Part shown: positions 36,078 to 48,741 of the stretch, one piece after another
How the letters are laid out: each line of letters starts with the position of its first letter
How positions within the stretch are numbered: the stretch's first letter is position 1
Assembly: GCA_002633005.1 (NCBI GenBank)
Contig: NMRA01000421.1
Location: forward strand, 272,542 to 336,541
Length of the DNA: 64,000 bases
Source: Phoronis australis
Lineage: Eukaryota > Phoronida > Phoronidae
Direction: 5' to 3'
Notes under the pieces: generated by a model
Told to the model about the DNA's origin: nothing
What the model saw: the letters and a program-made list of their open reading frames with translations, nothing else
Database searches by the model: none
Translations under genes and position numbers: made by a program

Positions 36078-39000
36078 CGTCGTCTGCTTATCGAATTCAA
36101 CTGAAAGACAACCAAACTGAGTGCTGCAGACTTTTTAACTTGACCTTCACTCGGTTCACTGCGACTAAAAGCGTACCAACAAGGTCGGCATGTCGATTTT
36201 ACGACTACGAGGTGAACTAAAGTTTCCCGGGATCTTATTTGGGCCCAACAAGTGTTTTGATAATGACCTCGCTACACCAATTAGGATGCATTTTCTTATT
36301 GGTTCCGCATACGGCAGGCACAGACGGTAATAAAAGGATCCTTCCTCCAGTAAGTGTGGGGAGGTGTTGTGGGAGGCATTTCTCGGACATTTTTGAGAAT
36401 TCAAGTAACTTTGTGCATTCGAAAGGCCACGAAATGCCTTTTTGACGTACTTTATGGAAAATATTTTGCTGAAAGAATATAACAATATGAGGTCTCAAAT
36501 GTTGATTGAAACATGTTTCGCAATCAAACTTTAAACGAAACCAAATGGTCAAAGAAATTAATAAATGCACTGAATAAACAGTTTAATAAAATCTGATAGA
36601 GATCGTAGGTCACAGTGCTCTAATCACTGTCAGCTGATCGCTTCCAACCTCAGGGAATTCCAACCCCATGATTATTTTCAAGTTATGTATGACCATATCG
36701 ATAAGTATGTGCATTTACCTATATATCAAAACACTTTTGACTTTAACTCGGTAAAAACACACCGTTATAAGTGCGTGAAGAATTTCATTTTGACTTCTGT
36801 CAATCTGCCAAGATTGACTAAGTCACAAGCGTAACCGTCTGGATGCCTTTTTAGTGAAATTTAGCCCAGAAAATTCATGCCCCTGTTCCCAGGCTTTTAT
36901 TTTAGCCGTATGCTGCTGGCGAAACGTCTGCTCGTTCATTCGTGCGACTCCCTGGCGAGACTGTTGTGAATCTACGCAGGAAACTTCGCCTGAGACTTTG
37001 TGGCATTAATCTAATTAGGAGTCAAAGTGCGACTTTTTAACCATTAATTCTTCAAACATAACATTACAAATAGTAAACTATCATTCATGTTACAGCAATG
37101 GCATTCTAATAAACATTACAAAAACGTTAACGATAGTGATGAGGTACCTAATTTTATATGGTACACATATGACATCACTCACCCAGTGCAGGTCCCACTC
37201 AGTGTGCAATATATACATGTATCAATGAATGGATAACGCAGTCAGCAAAGATAGACTGTCACGGTTTCCAGAACTCTTGTAGCTCATTTGGAATTTTTTG
37301 CTTGAGAATATACTTTTTAGTGGTAAAGTTTATTTTCAAATAATTAATAGAAACATTTAAAGTTAAGGTAATCTGTTTAATTTTTGAACTGCATATGTAA
37401 TATTTTGCGTGCAACAGAAACCAGTTTTGTTCTTAGTTTTCTTTCTTGAGCGGAGTTCCAAAAATATTGTCTTTTTTCCAATTGGAGTCGACCTTTGCTG
37501 ATAACAGACTTTCAATCTAGCGCCAAAAAGAGTGCGTGACGCAACAGTCTACAGTGTTCACTTGTCACATTCGTTCTTACGGGATTAAAGTACACGAATC
37601 AGAATCAACATAATTAATTTTAAATACATGGGCTATAGCCCTCCACTTTTTCAGTGGTGTGCCACCCATGGTCTATAGGCGTTGCACCACAAGGGGCTGG
37701 GGGCTTTAGCCCCCTCCCCTTTTTCAGGGCTGCGCCGCCCATGAAATAACCATTAAAGCGTTTGTAGGAAGGGTCCTATGCAGCACTTTGTATTGAAACT
37801 CTGGCAAATTTTTGTATGGTTTACTTAAAAGGGGGATTTTATAAAAACCCCTCCACATACCAGGATCAAAAATGTTTCCTACATCCTCAAACTTCTTCTG
37901 AACAGTAGTCTGCAGAGAGTTCTTATTTAGTACATTATAAATATGTTTACATCCACGGGATGATCAACAATTAAAGTAGGGTGGAGAATGAAAATGGAAT
38001 AATTGGTCCCGGCGACAACTTAGATTCAATCTGTACTTCGGATAACTTTGTTTAAGAAGGTATCACAAAAATCAGCTTTCATGTTTCTTCTACAAAAGTG
38101 ATCGCATGAAGGGAATGCGAAATGTCGTTTCAATAAAATATGTTTTTCTTTAAAAAGGATTCCACGTAAAAAGGTTGCTCGCCTACTAGAATTTTACTGT
38201 TGTAAAATATTTACAGAAACAATACAGCATGCGTGCTTGTCCACGTCATCATACTGCTTTTTAATTTAAGATGCCCAATGATGTCAAAGTGCGACTTAAT
38301 TAGTTGTCATTGAAAATACAAATATAAGCCAAATAAATATCGCGAAGCATGGGGTTCATAACGATAAATCAACGCCCGGCGCTGTGGCATCAAAAAGACT
38401 TCAGTTGTCAGGCGACTGTGTTCGGAAACAGCTAAGACTGACCGACTACGATCTTACAATACGTGCATCCTTAAAGTTTGGAAATAATTCACTGAATTAA
38501 ATGTAATAAATGAATCAATCTTCTCGGAGTGGTTGCCTATGACTCTAGGAACCAATGTGGTGTCCTGTTAGTAAGCTATACTGACCATGTTGATACAATA
38601 TGTCAGAAAACTTAGACAAACTAATACACTGTTTAGACTACGGCACCTTAGGGACAGGAAAACTATCCTCTTCCGTGGAGTGCAAAAGTCTAGCTAAGGA
38701 AGTCAAACCGTGCAGATGCCCTCAATAGGCCCAGGCCAACTCAGAGGAACACTTCAAGTTGGCGACCACAAACGATGAGAAAACCCACCTGTTAGGTTGG
38801 AGCCAATTGAGGAGTCGTGAATGAATGCGTACATGACGAAAGCAACACACTGTTCGTAACCTGGCGGAGTTACTAAAGCAAGTGCTTCACCGACAGCAGC
38901 AGCAAGGCAGCTAGAGACACACGGCATCTTTCGGGTGTTGCTTTAAGAAAGGATGCGATCACAGAAATAATTTTGCAGTTGAACTTTCGGCGAAATGATC

Positions 39001-39862
39001 TTATTTTTACACGCGTGGGAAAATCGCGACGTGCCCCGCAGTAGCCTACCGTGCATTGGGGGGGGCAGTTATAGAGACTCCCTGGGGCGCGGCGACGGGG
39101 TCACTAGTGTCTAAAGGAGGGGGTGTCGAGTGTAGATTTACGCCCGGGTGTATTAGCTTTTCTATGGTAAAAATACACAGTGTAAGTAAATACACACACG
39201 AGTGTTAACACCATCACATAAACGGTCTCTAAAAGCGTGGAACGTGCTTGAACAATACGTTTTCTATTGTCTAGTAACAACTAGCAACTTTACTACTTCG
39301 TCGCCACACAATTCCAGTGGGCTGTAAACATACGTTTTGCCGGGTTGGGTTTGAGCGTGATACGAGATTGCAAATGTACCTTTAAAAACTCTTTCACGTT
39401 GAGCGGTTACTGCGTAGGTTTAGTTTGTGAATTTATACAGTTAAGTTGTGAATTCCTTTAAAGCGGCTATGAACCTTGGCGAGAACACGTCCTAATCTGT
39501 AGCTAATACTCGGTTCAGTCTCTCAGACTTAGCGGTGAATTGAACTTGGCCCATCGAAACATTTTCCCTGGATTCTGGGAAATGGACATATGTCAGAATA
39601 CGTGTTGAGTGTGATAGATCCAACCAAATTGAATTCATTTAGAATAATTATGAAGCCATGGGCATAGTCTTACGCGGTTAAATTGCGCTTCTTTAACTTA
39701 GTTTCTGTATCATCTTTTGTTCATACATTTTGTTAACCTATTAAATATCCTAATGACTAGATAGTATGTTGTTACCATTTTAATTAATTCTACTTGCTAC
39801 TATCTTATGTATTGTGCCAATGTAAGTGTTACTTTTCATATACTTTTTCAAGTTAGTGCGAC
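36078..39862. other. Spacer between GPCR copy B and INTS15
   Basis: The two flanking genes are divergent, so it contains both upstream regions. I see no exon. At about 37635-37745 there are two similar blocks of about 70 bases (GGGCTATAGCCCTCC / GGGGGCTTTAGCCCCCTCCC, each followed by CTTTTTCAG and a CGCCCATG-like end), a short dispersed repeat also glimpsed at about 61960-62020. A G-rich patch lies at 39055-39125. Confidence 0.45.
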
Positions 39863-42800
39863 ATGAATGAGCCAATACTGCGACTGAGGAAGCTTGACTT
39901 CCCTGACAATGTGAGATGTGCCCTCAGTGAGATGGCCCACTGTATAACTCGAGCAGCTGGTGCCCACATCCCAGGACTTGGTAATGACCCTCTTGAACTA
40001 GCCAAGGATATCATGTTGCAGTTCATTTTCTACGGGGAAACTACGGTATGGTTTGTGAAAATGCATCTAATTGTGTTCAGTGTTGTAGTGTGGGGTAGGC
40101 GTTCGTAGGCGCAGCCAACCACCTTTTGGCATTTGACTGTAGCGCCTACGCACCTTAAGTTACTTTCAGTGCAGTGATACGGTGAGCTTTGGGCGCCTAT
40201 GTAGCCCTTATTTTACCACTACAGCACTGATAGTGTTAAACTAATTGTAGATAAGTTGTTCCATGATGAATCACTTTTAGGGCAATACTCAGTGTAAAGT
40301 TCAGTCAGAGACTAGGTCTCATCTGAATGGCCAAGCCATTTAGTTTCAGTACCCATATTTGAATGTCCTACATTTTTTGCTTATCAGACCTTTTTCATAA
40401 CTTACCAATTGTTGTTGATAATTCTTGTAATTAATTAGCACACTTATGGAAATTTCACTTTTATGGCATCCCATGAAGCTTAAACTAGCGAAAAATATTA
40501 TTTGAGACGTCACGTATTGCCAACCACTCGGGGTTAAAGACCTATCACTCGGGGTCAAAGGCCAACCAGCCAAGGTCAAAGGCCAATCTGCATATCATGG
40601 CACCATATGTCCAACACAAAAAATGATTTGTTGATTCAAAAACTTTCTCTTTTAATTTTGTAACTTTTTGGTAATTAACCAAAATTTTGAATCCTAGTTT
40701 TTATTTGTTATGTCAGAAATTGTGCTACTAATTAAAGTTAAATCTATAACTCCATCACACCCATCAAAATAAAGATTTTTAACTGATTAAAATAGGCTTG
40801 GTTGTTATTTTTACTTTGAAGACATGCATAAGGTGAACTTTGTCTTGTAACGAAGATTCTAAAAGGATACTTGTCTGGTACTGTTACATTGAAGTCAAAA
40901 AGTCGCTAAATGGATTTCAATTGAATGCAAATCTGGACTTTACGCATTTGCTGAAAAGTTTTGCTTTACAATATGTTCTAATCCACCATCTTGAATATTT
41001 ATAAATAAATAAACCACTTACAGTCACAGTGCATTTCCCATGTAAGTGGATGACAAGACATTTTTCGGTTGTTTTTGAAATATTTATGACTAAAATATAA
41101 TATACAATTATAATTGGAATTAAGCTCAGAAAGTGCGAGAAAGCATCATATCTGGGCATAAAACCAATGGTTTTCAAAAGCTTTTCAACGATGTCATTTT
41201 CAGCATATTCAGGTTTGCCACAAACTCATTGTTCTTCCTGATAACCACCTGTGCTCAATTTTGGCATGTATTTGAAAGATTTTGATGCTGTCGGTAAAAG
41301 TCTGTCATTTGCGAGGTCGGCCACATTTTCATGAAGTCCATCCTAGGGTCAGTATTTAATGCTGTTAATTAGCACTCGATACAAAAAAGTGTTTAATTTT
41401 TTTAAATTAGAACCTTATCACAAATTAATACAATGACTAATTATTATTATTATTATTAATCACCTTGGCATAGATTGATCAGCAAAGCCAAGATCGGAGG
41501 GATAAAAGATAACTTCGTAAATATTATGAAAGTCTCCCTGTCCAAACAACCGCACAGTATTCACGTAGTGATGTATTCTCCATTTACTTGCTATTTAAGA
41601 GGAGTCTACTTGATATTCCCAGGTTCCTGTTGAGCTCAATGAAAAACATAGTTTGTTTACTCTACCTTGTTCTACATTCATTCAAGTATGCAAGGGCTAC
41701 ATTCATAGCTCAGAACCTTGGACTCACGAATTCTTGGGCCTCATTCTTATTTAAATAATACATTTGTCCAATTCACAATTTTAGGATCAACCACCCCCAA
41801 TAAACTCTGAAACATTTCATTTTCTAATGGTTTTGATGTTCTTGTAGACACGATTTATGAGACTTAAAGGCCCAATTTGATTTTCGTTTTTTAGCCAGCT
41901 AAACAAGGCAAAATGTGGCTTTATTCTTATTCTGCTAAATGACTATTGCACTAAGTATGTCAGAGTTTGACACAGTTTGAACACTCTTGTGTTTGAGCAG
42001 ATCTTGCTGTAAGGCGAAGGCCTTATTGGTGCTGCACAAACATACATCCACTGTAGAGACACCACCTGTATTGCTTCAAACTTGCTGTTTTGTTATTCAA
42101 AAGATCAGCTTATTATATAGATGGCTGTATTGTCTTACCACATGCTCATTGCTGATCCTCTACAATATCAATTGTTATACTGTAGTTTTGATACGTACTC
42201 ACAAACATAAACTGTTTTTGTCTTAACAGCTGACACCCAGAAATGCCAGATATTATTGTTTTATACTCACAAATAACATGTGTCATAATTATGTTGCTAT
42301 TATGAAAGTGATATCATAACACTCACAAAGATCTACTGTTGCTGTCTTGATATTCAGAAACTCAACCCACTCTACGAGCTTCAAATCCTAGAGGTCATGT
42401 GTCACTATGCAGAAAGCGAGGCTGATGAGAACAACCTGTCCTCTGTGTTCAACTTTATCTTCTCTGAAGGGGACCCACTCCGCCAGGAGTTATTGCACAA
42501 GCTGATTTCCATGGGAGTTGGAATCCAAAGCAAAAGGCTCCTGGACTGGGCGTCATCTTGGATGCAGGTACTGTCAACTGTATGGCTGTAGTCAGTAAGG
42601 CTTGTGGTGTAGTTACCATAGGTACATTTGTACACATCTGTACTAGAAGACGGAATGATACAGGAATTTACAGGACAAATGGAAATATGACAGGTTCACT
42701 TGGTGATCCACGTAAAACTCATCTTCACTAAACGGAAGAATATATGTTTGTGTAGGACCTTGAAAAAATATCAAAATTTTGCCAAATTTGGGATGTCATA

Positions 42801-45800
42801 ATTCAGAAATGACACGTTGGGTTCATGTAAAAGTATCACATGCTATGCTTTATGTACTGTTCTGTCAGGAAGTATTTTTAAGGTGTTCGTTCCACTTTTG
42901 AATTAGGGACTATAAAAATAGGACTTTTGTTACTTCTATGAAAAACATCAAAAGTTGCATAAAATGGAAGCCAAATTATAGCTTAGAAAATTGTTAACAG
43001 TGTTTTTTGAGATTTCATCTGGAACATTTATATCAAACAAAGTTTGATCTTGTTATTGGTACTGTTCTTTGGCTAGCTTCCATTTGTAAAATTTTACTAT
43101 AATGATAAGATCTTGTGGTCCAATTAATGGCAGATTGGTATCAAGTCAAAAATCAAATTCTACAGGCTTTCTGCTTTCAGAAAATGTACGAACTAAGGTA
43201 ATATCTATTGTTCTGTACATATTCGGCCAAGTACACAGACCTGTGGATAAGATCTTACATAACCTTAAAGTGCTTTTTCAAAAAATCATTCAGTGACCTG
43301 CATAGTTCTCGGAAACATCTATCAACAGTCTAATACTATGTTAAAATCTCACAAATTTAAGACACTTTGTGGTGATCAAAAGATAAGCAGCCCAATATAC
43401 AACTGTAAACACTTTTTTCATTTTAATTTCTATAACAGTAGCCTGCCATAGCTGCCACAAGACAATATTTTGTGAAGTCATTAGAAGCCTTTGAAAAACA
43501 TAAAAGACCAATTTTGGCTTTTGTTTTTGTCTGTTTTCAGCATTGTATTTTTCACTTAATAGCACATGGCAGTAGAAAGTTGATTCTTCGTTGTTCCAGA
43601 TGAGTGATTGTACCAGTAAGTCATGCCTAAGTCTCATCCAGTCGGTAGTGCAGGACTACTGCGCTCTGGTGCCCACTGCCACCTCCCTATTGGTCAATCT
43701 ACCAGTAGTTTCCCGATCCTTCACGTCATGTTTTCTCACTGCTGTATCGCACATCTACGACACAGGAATCAGAGGGGGTAATTCATTATTCTTAACTATT
43801 ATGTGCCCACATATTTATATGTGGACGCATTATGCTGTCAAACCTGTCTGTCCGTCCGGTGTCCACTGCTCTATCTCCAAAACTCTATGATTTATGTTCA
43901 TAAAATTTTGCACAAGTTCCTTTCATGAATGGAATAACAGTGGCAATTTTAGTTTTTTACGTTTATCTCTGTATCTTCAAAGGTCCTCGACGAATTTCAT
44001 AAAATTTGGCTCATAGGCATCTATTAGTGAGATGACGCTATCCTTTCCTATCAATTCGATGTATTTTGCACCACATAGTGACCATTTTACTGTTTTCGAA
44101 TATCTGTTTCTTGGCATCTGCCCCTCTACCAACCAAACCACTCTAAGGATGATTGTGAAAATTGGCATATACGTTCTTAGTGTGAAGAGGATGGTTTCTC
44201 CTAAACCCACTACAGGATCTTTATTAAACGTTTAGCAATTTTATTCATGTGAATTTGACAATGGACGACGACGACTTTCAGACCCATCAGACAAATGCTG
44301 TGCACCCTAGTGGCAATTTCTTTTTTCCATTTTCCTCTGTTTTTCTGAAGTTCCTTAACAGATTTTTATGAAATTTAATAATAACTTTCTATTATTGAAA
44401 TGACAACACAATCCTGTTTTTGGGTGGATTTAATGTACTTTGCGCCATCTAGTGGCCATTTTTATGATACAAATAAACACCCCTAGAACCACACCATTTG
44501 CGGTGCATTCGTGTGTGTATTTTAGCACTCCACGTTGCTCGTTTGTAATGACGCAGTTCAAACTTCAAGTTACTAAATGGTTGACGCATTTACTTGACAC
44601 GGGTCAAATATGGATTTCCTTTCAAAACTGACGGGTTGTTAAGAGGACAAGTTCTACTCAAAGTGCAATAATTAAGCTAATGAGATTATTTGTAATTTGT
44701 AACTTTACTTTAAATGAGTTGTTACTGTAGTGTGCGTGGAATATCATTGCAAGCAATGTCACTGACCAACAACATTTGTCCTACCAAAATATCAATGAGT
44801 GTCCCTCTATTAAGGACCGTTTTGTTAGAAATTACAATCTTAATTGCAGTGCTCTTCATTACACCCTTGGCTAATTAGGCCTACTGGAATCAATCATACT
44901 TTTTCTTAACAGGTTTAGGGTCATCATCAAAGGTCCAAAGGCGTCCCATGTTTCCAGTTTCGTTGCTCAGAATCATCACAGATTGGATACACAGTGACAG
45001 TAATTTATGCCTTGGTTCATTACAAAACAGTGTAGGGAGTCCCAGCCAACCGCAGACATGTATACTTGGCCTTATGCAGTACTGCATTCTCATGCCATGT
45101 CTTCACAATGAGGACATTGATAAGGACACAGAACTGCTACACTCACAGCTCCACCTGGGGCTGCTACAGACACTGCTCCAGTTGAAGGGGTCAAGTCGTG
45201 AGGTCATTACCCGGGGCGACGTGCAGGAAGTCGTCGCAGTGCTGACCAAGGTTCAGCAGAATCTGCCGTACTCTGTGAACAGCAACACTTTCCGCATGGT
45301 TGTCAATAGGCTAGCTCAATTTCTACAAGTTGCCATGGATACCGGGGCACTCAGAACAAATAAAGGTAAACGAAAGTTGTTAAGATTGCCTGTTTTTACA
45401 CATTCCATTCATTCTGATCATGTTTATAGCTTTTCTGTGATTAATGTAATCTCTATTTTCATTCAATTTCAACAGTTTAATAATATCCTTTTCAGCCAAC
45501 TGGGCCTACTTTAACGGGCCAGGGGCCTGCATCTCCAAGAGTGACGTGGCCTTTATTTTCGGCTAAAATCAATCAAGGGATGGCATTGCCCGTTTCATGA
45601 AGTCATGCTTAGGCTGGTAGTCAGAAAATTTGTCAACAACTTGGAAGTCAAATGACAGAAATCTGTAGTCTGTTCCACTAGACATAAGACAAAATGTTTC
45701 GAGAAATGCGTAAGACAGAAAATCTATGGCTATTCATAGTCAGATTTCTGACTTTTGGCTAAAGACCACGACAAAAGTTAATGGTCTCTTCCAGCAACAT

Positions 45801-47146
45801 GGCTCAGGGGTTGAAATTTGGTGCCTTGGCATTATTAGTTAAGTGTTTGGTCATTTTATGGTTTATACTCAAGTCACGATATGTGTGGCATGTGGCGTGT
45901 TCACTGTGATAATTTATATTCAGGTGTCTTCATTTCTCATAAACTTTGCAAGGTCAAGAGTGTTGATTTTTACAACACAGTGTCTTTTAAGTTTGAGGAA
46001 AAATAATATAGATTGTCGGTTTTTCCATTTTTCAAATGCTCGTTGCACTAGAGACTTCACTGTGTGTTCAATAATGACAGCAGTGCTGCACAAATTGTTC
46101 TAAACTGATATAGTGAAGACCTTTCTTGCCATGTATTTTTTGAAAAAAAAATGCTCACTATTTCACTGTTTTGCTAGATTGGCACAGCTGTGCAAGTCAG
46201 TTCTCTTTAGTGACCCATCTTATGTGAAAAAAGGGTTGTAACGGTTGTTATTTGTCTTGAATGTTCAGATATCAAGCATACTTGTACTGCAAGTTGTCAA
46301 CTAAGCATCCTTCTTGAAAAAATGAACATGGATGCTTTGAACATTTATGAACATGTGTCACTTCATGCAAAAGTTTGATCAAAATTTTGGTTACTTTTCA
46401 TAACGAATTTCTGCGCTTCACAAAATCATGGATTGCCGCTTACAATTTCTTAAGAAAAGGCCTAGTTCGCTGTAAATGGCATGTTTCGCCACTTTGTGCC
46501 TATAAAATTAGAACCCATAGATCATCTGATGTTAATACCCATCTTCTCCAACAGAAAAACTAAAGAATGCCCTGAATGGGTAATCTCCCAGAAGTAACCA
46601 GTACAAGTTTATTTAGCATTGGTAATAGTGCTATCGGTATTAGTTTGAATGGTTCTGTGACTGTAGATAAATTGCAATAAACATGTATTTAATTAGGACC
46701 CGTTGTTTGCTTATTTCTTAATTGGTGATCTGGTGTTCTTTTATTTTACAGATGAGCTGCAGTCACTGTGTAAACCAATTAAACCCACGAGGTATGTTTA
46801 CACCCCACATATGCACTCCATAGGCATGTGTAGCCTTGTTGTCTGATCACTTTGTAACTAAGGAAGTAATGTGCAGTTTCCATCATAGATCAGTTGTAAC
46901 CTTTCGTGATCATAGATCTTATTTTTTGCCACATAATGTCTACAAGAACACCATTTCAAGGGTAGTGCTAGGTTATCAAGTTTGATGTGTAGCAGTCGGA
47001 TTGTGACACTCAACACAATATTTCGTGGCATCTCGTGTAGTTTTGGAAGATGCTTCAAAGATTTAATACAATTCTGGTTTTACCTTTTCAGGTTACTACA
47101 AATAGTGCTTGGTATTCAGACTTACCAAGAACCTATGGAGCATTGA
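39863..47146 (+). CDS. INTS15: Integrator complex subunit 15 (C7orf26-like), complete
   Basis: INTS15 is a nuclear Integrator subunit; Integrator cleaves snRNA 3' ends and terminates paused transcription. Coding exons are 39863-40045, 42358-42567, 43600-43777, 44913-45365, 46752-46791 and 47092-47146, with matching phases, giving 372 residues (human about 449). Recognisable blocks in order: LYELQILEVMCHYAE (cf. human LQELQLLEIMCNYFQ), VVQDYCALVP, RSFTSCFLTAVSHIYD, LLRIITDWI, LLHSQLHLGLLQTLLQL, VNRLAQFLQVAMDTGAL and DELQSLC. An in-frame TAG at 39854 supports the chosen ATG. The middle of exon 4 is shorter than in human, and the His/Pro-rich human C-terminus is absent; the protein stops 17 codons into the last exon. 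Divergence is high for a housekeeping protein, so the call rests on motif order. It is convergent with RRP7A. Confidence 0.85.
43795..44545 (+). repeat. Dispersed CCACTAG-motif repeat, copy in INTS15 intron 3
   Basis: Same family and orientation as 18040-19140, starting GTGCCCACATATTTATATGTGG and ending near TTTTAGCACTCCACGTTGCTC. It keeps GCGCCATCTAGTGG at 44442-44455. It starts about 18 bases after the exon 3 donor. Confidence 0.8.
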
Positions 47147-47160
47147 GCAATGGTGGATAA

Positions 47161-47575
47161 ACCTGGGCCCGGTCTCCAATCTTTTTACTCGAAATGGAAC
47201 TCGAAATTAGGTTTGGCATTTTCTACTCTACTTTTGGGCGAACTCAAGATAAGTGTCTATTATTCTATGCTCGAGTACACAATAACTTATGTAGATAATT
47301 TATTGCCCTTAGTTCACAGTTTGTAAACCCAATATTAAAGCAATAAGTTCGAGTTTGAACTCAAAATTTTGAGTTTTTAATCGAGTCAGTTTGTAGCACG
47401 AATATAAGGGTCTCCAAGGGCAAACTTGAACTAGAAACTCCTATGCATAAACTATAATGTATTCGAGCACAGTCTGATAACCAATTATCTTAAGTTCGCA
47501 CAAAAGGAGCAGAGAAATTGCCAAAAATAGTTTCGAGTTCGTTTCGAGTACAAAGATTAGAGACCGGGCCCAGGT
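47161..47575. mobile_element. 415-bp palindromic MITE in the INTS15 3' end
   Basis: The segment starts ACCTGGGCCCGGTCTC and ends with its exact inverse, GAGACCGGGCCCAGGT. Similarity of the arms continues inward (AATCTTTTTACTCGAAATGGAACTCGAAA versus its inverse near 47540). No coding sequence, and no clear target duplication. It begins 14 bases after the INTS15 stop, so it lies in the 3' UTR or just beyond. Confidence 0.85.
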
Positions 47576-48741
47576 CTACTCACAGGACCAACCTGTACTT
47601 GTCTCGCACACAACACATCATCAGATGTGACTTCATTGTAAGCCTGTTGCAACTGTGAAGACATGTGACTCATCTTCGCGAGGGACAGCCGTTATTCATT
47701 GCAACATGTGATATACAGATGACAGAATATCTCCTAGAGGATTCGACATTCACTAGAAAAAGTCCTCCTTTTGATCACCTGAGTAGATTAACAACACCAT
47801 GGGTGTGATAAGGGGCCCACATGACACAAGGCCATGCATCCCTCTAAGTACAACGCTCGTTTTACTTGTGACTCCGTGAATTTATAGTTCCTCATTCACA
47901 TGCATGGGGTTCACAAAGCAGTGGAATTCTGAGTACCAAAATGGCCCATGGGTGAATTATTTCAACAGAGAAGGAATAACCACCAATTTCTCCTTTGGCA
48001 GAGACTCATTGTGTTTTCAAATGAACAAGCTAAGAGAGACATCTTTTGTCATTCACTGTCCTGAAGTTATAAAACAAAATGTGAAACTGACACAACTGTT
48101 GTGTGCTGGGATTTCCAGTTGTTTCTTGGAGTCCTCCTGGCATTTCTATTCAAAAGCGACACAATTTGAATGCGAGAGCCCTCTCTATCCAACCAGTGAT
48201 CTCCACAACCTACTTTAATGTGTCACCATGATCTGTTTGCTGCTACATGTGACATTTGTTTGAATGTCCCTCAGTCATGCTAGGCATCGCTTGTAAATAA
48301 ATTGCAATCAGTTTTTTAAATATAAAAAGTTGGATAAACATTAACTTGTTTTTCTGTGCTGTTGTGCATCACCGTTTTAGTACCTCAGGTGAGACTGCAG
48401 GAACAAGTGTTGAAATGCAGCAACAAGTACATGTGCACTACAGATAATGTCAACCATTGTACACATGTGGCATGTTTCATGGTGCTCGCGCACTTTGGGT
48501 CTTCAGTAATAAAGAGCACAACTTATTCAACAGAGGGCACCCAATTCTTACAGACTAGAATTGCAGTAACAGAAATAATGTACACACTTGTAAGTAAAGA
48601 GTTCATGGATTACAATACCAAGTATTTTAATGTCTTGTGTCAACTATTCAGTCATCCTTTCTATAGTAGGTGTCATTTACATGTGAACCAATGGACATTA
48701 GGTATTTTTTCAAATACTCTGCTGTGGTTGCAATAATCCGG
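47576..48741. other. Convergent spacer between INTS15 and RRP7A
   Basis: No exon seen. It should hold the INTS15 3' UTR (possible AATAAA at 48295-48300) and the RRP7A 3' UTR on the other strand. Open frames here (for example 47904-48218) show no familiar domain. Confidence 0.4.

Larger units (their letters stand above)
29511..36120. repeat. Segmental duplication, block B
   Basis: This is the second block of the direct duplication, starting at GTAGGGTTAGTTTC. The landmarks match block A in order: the region 29511-31000 (A: 17373-18040), GPCR exon 3 with flanks, exon 2 with flanks, the CCATTGG/CATCTACTT region, and exon 1 with the sequence downstream of it. Confidence 0.85.
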
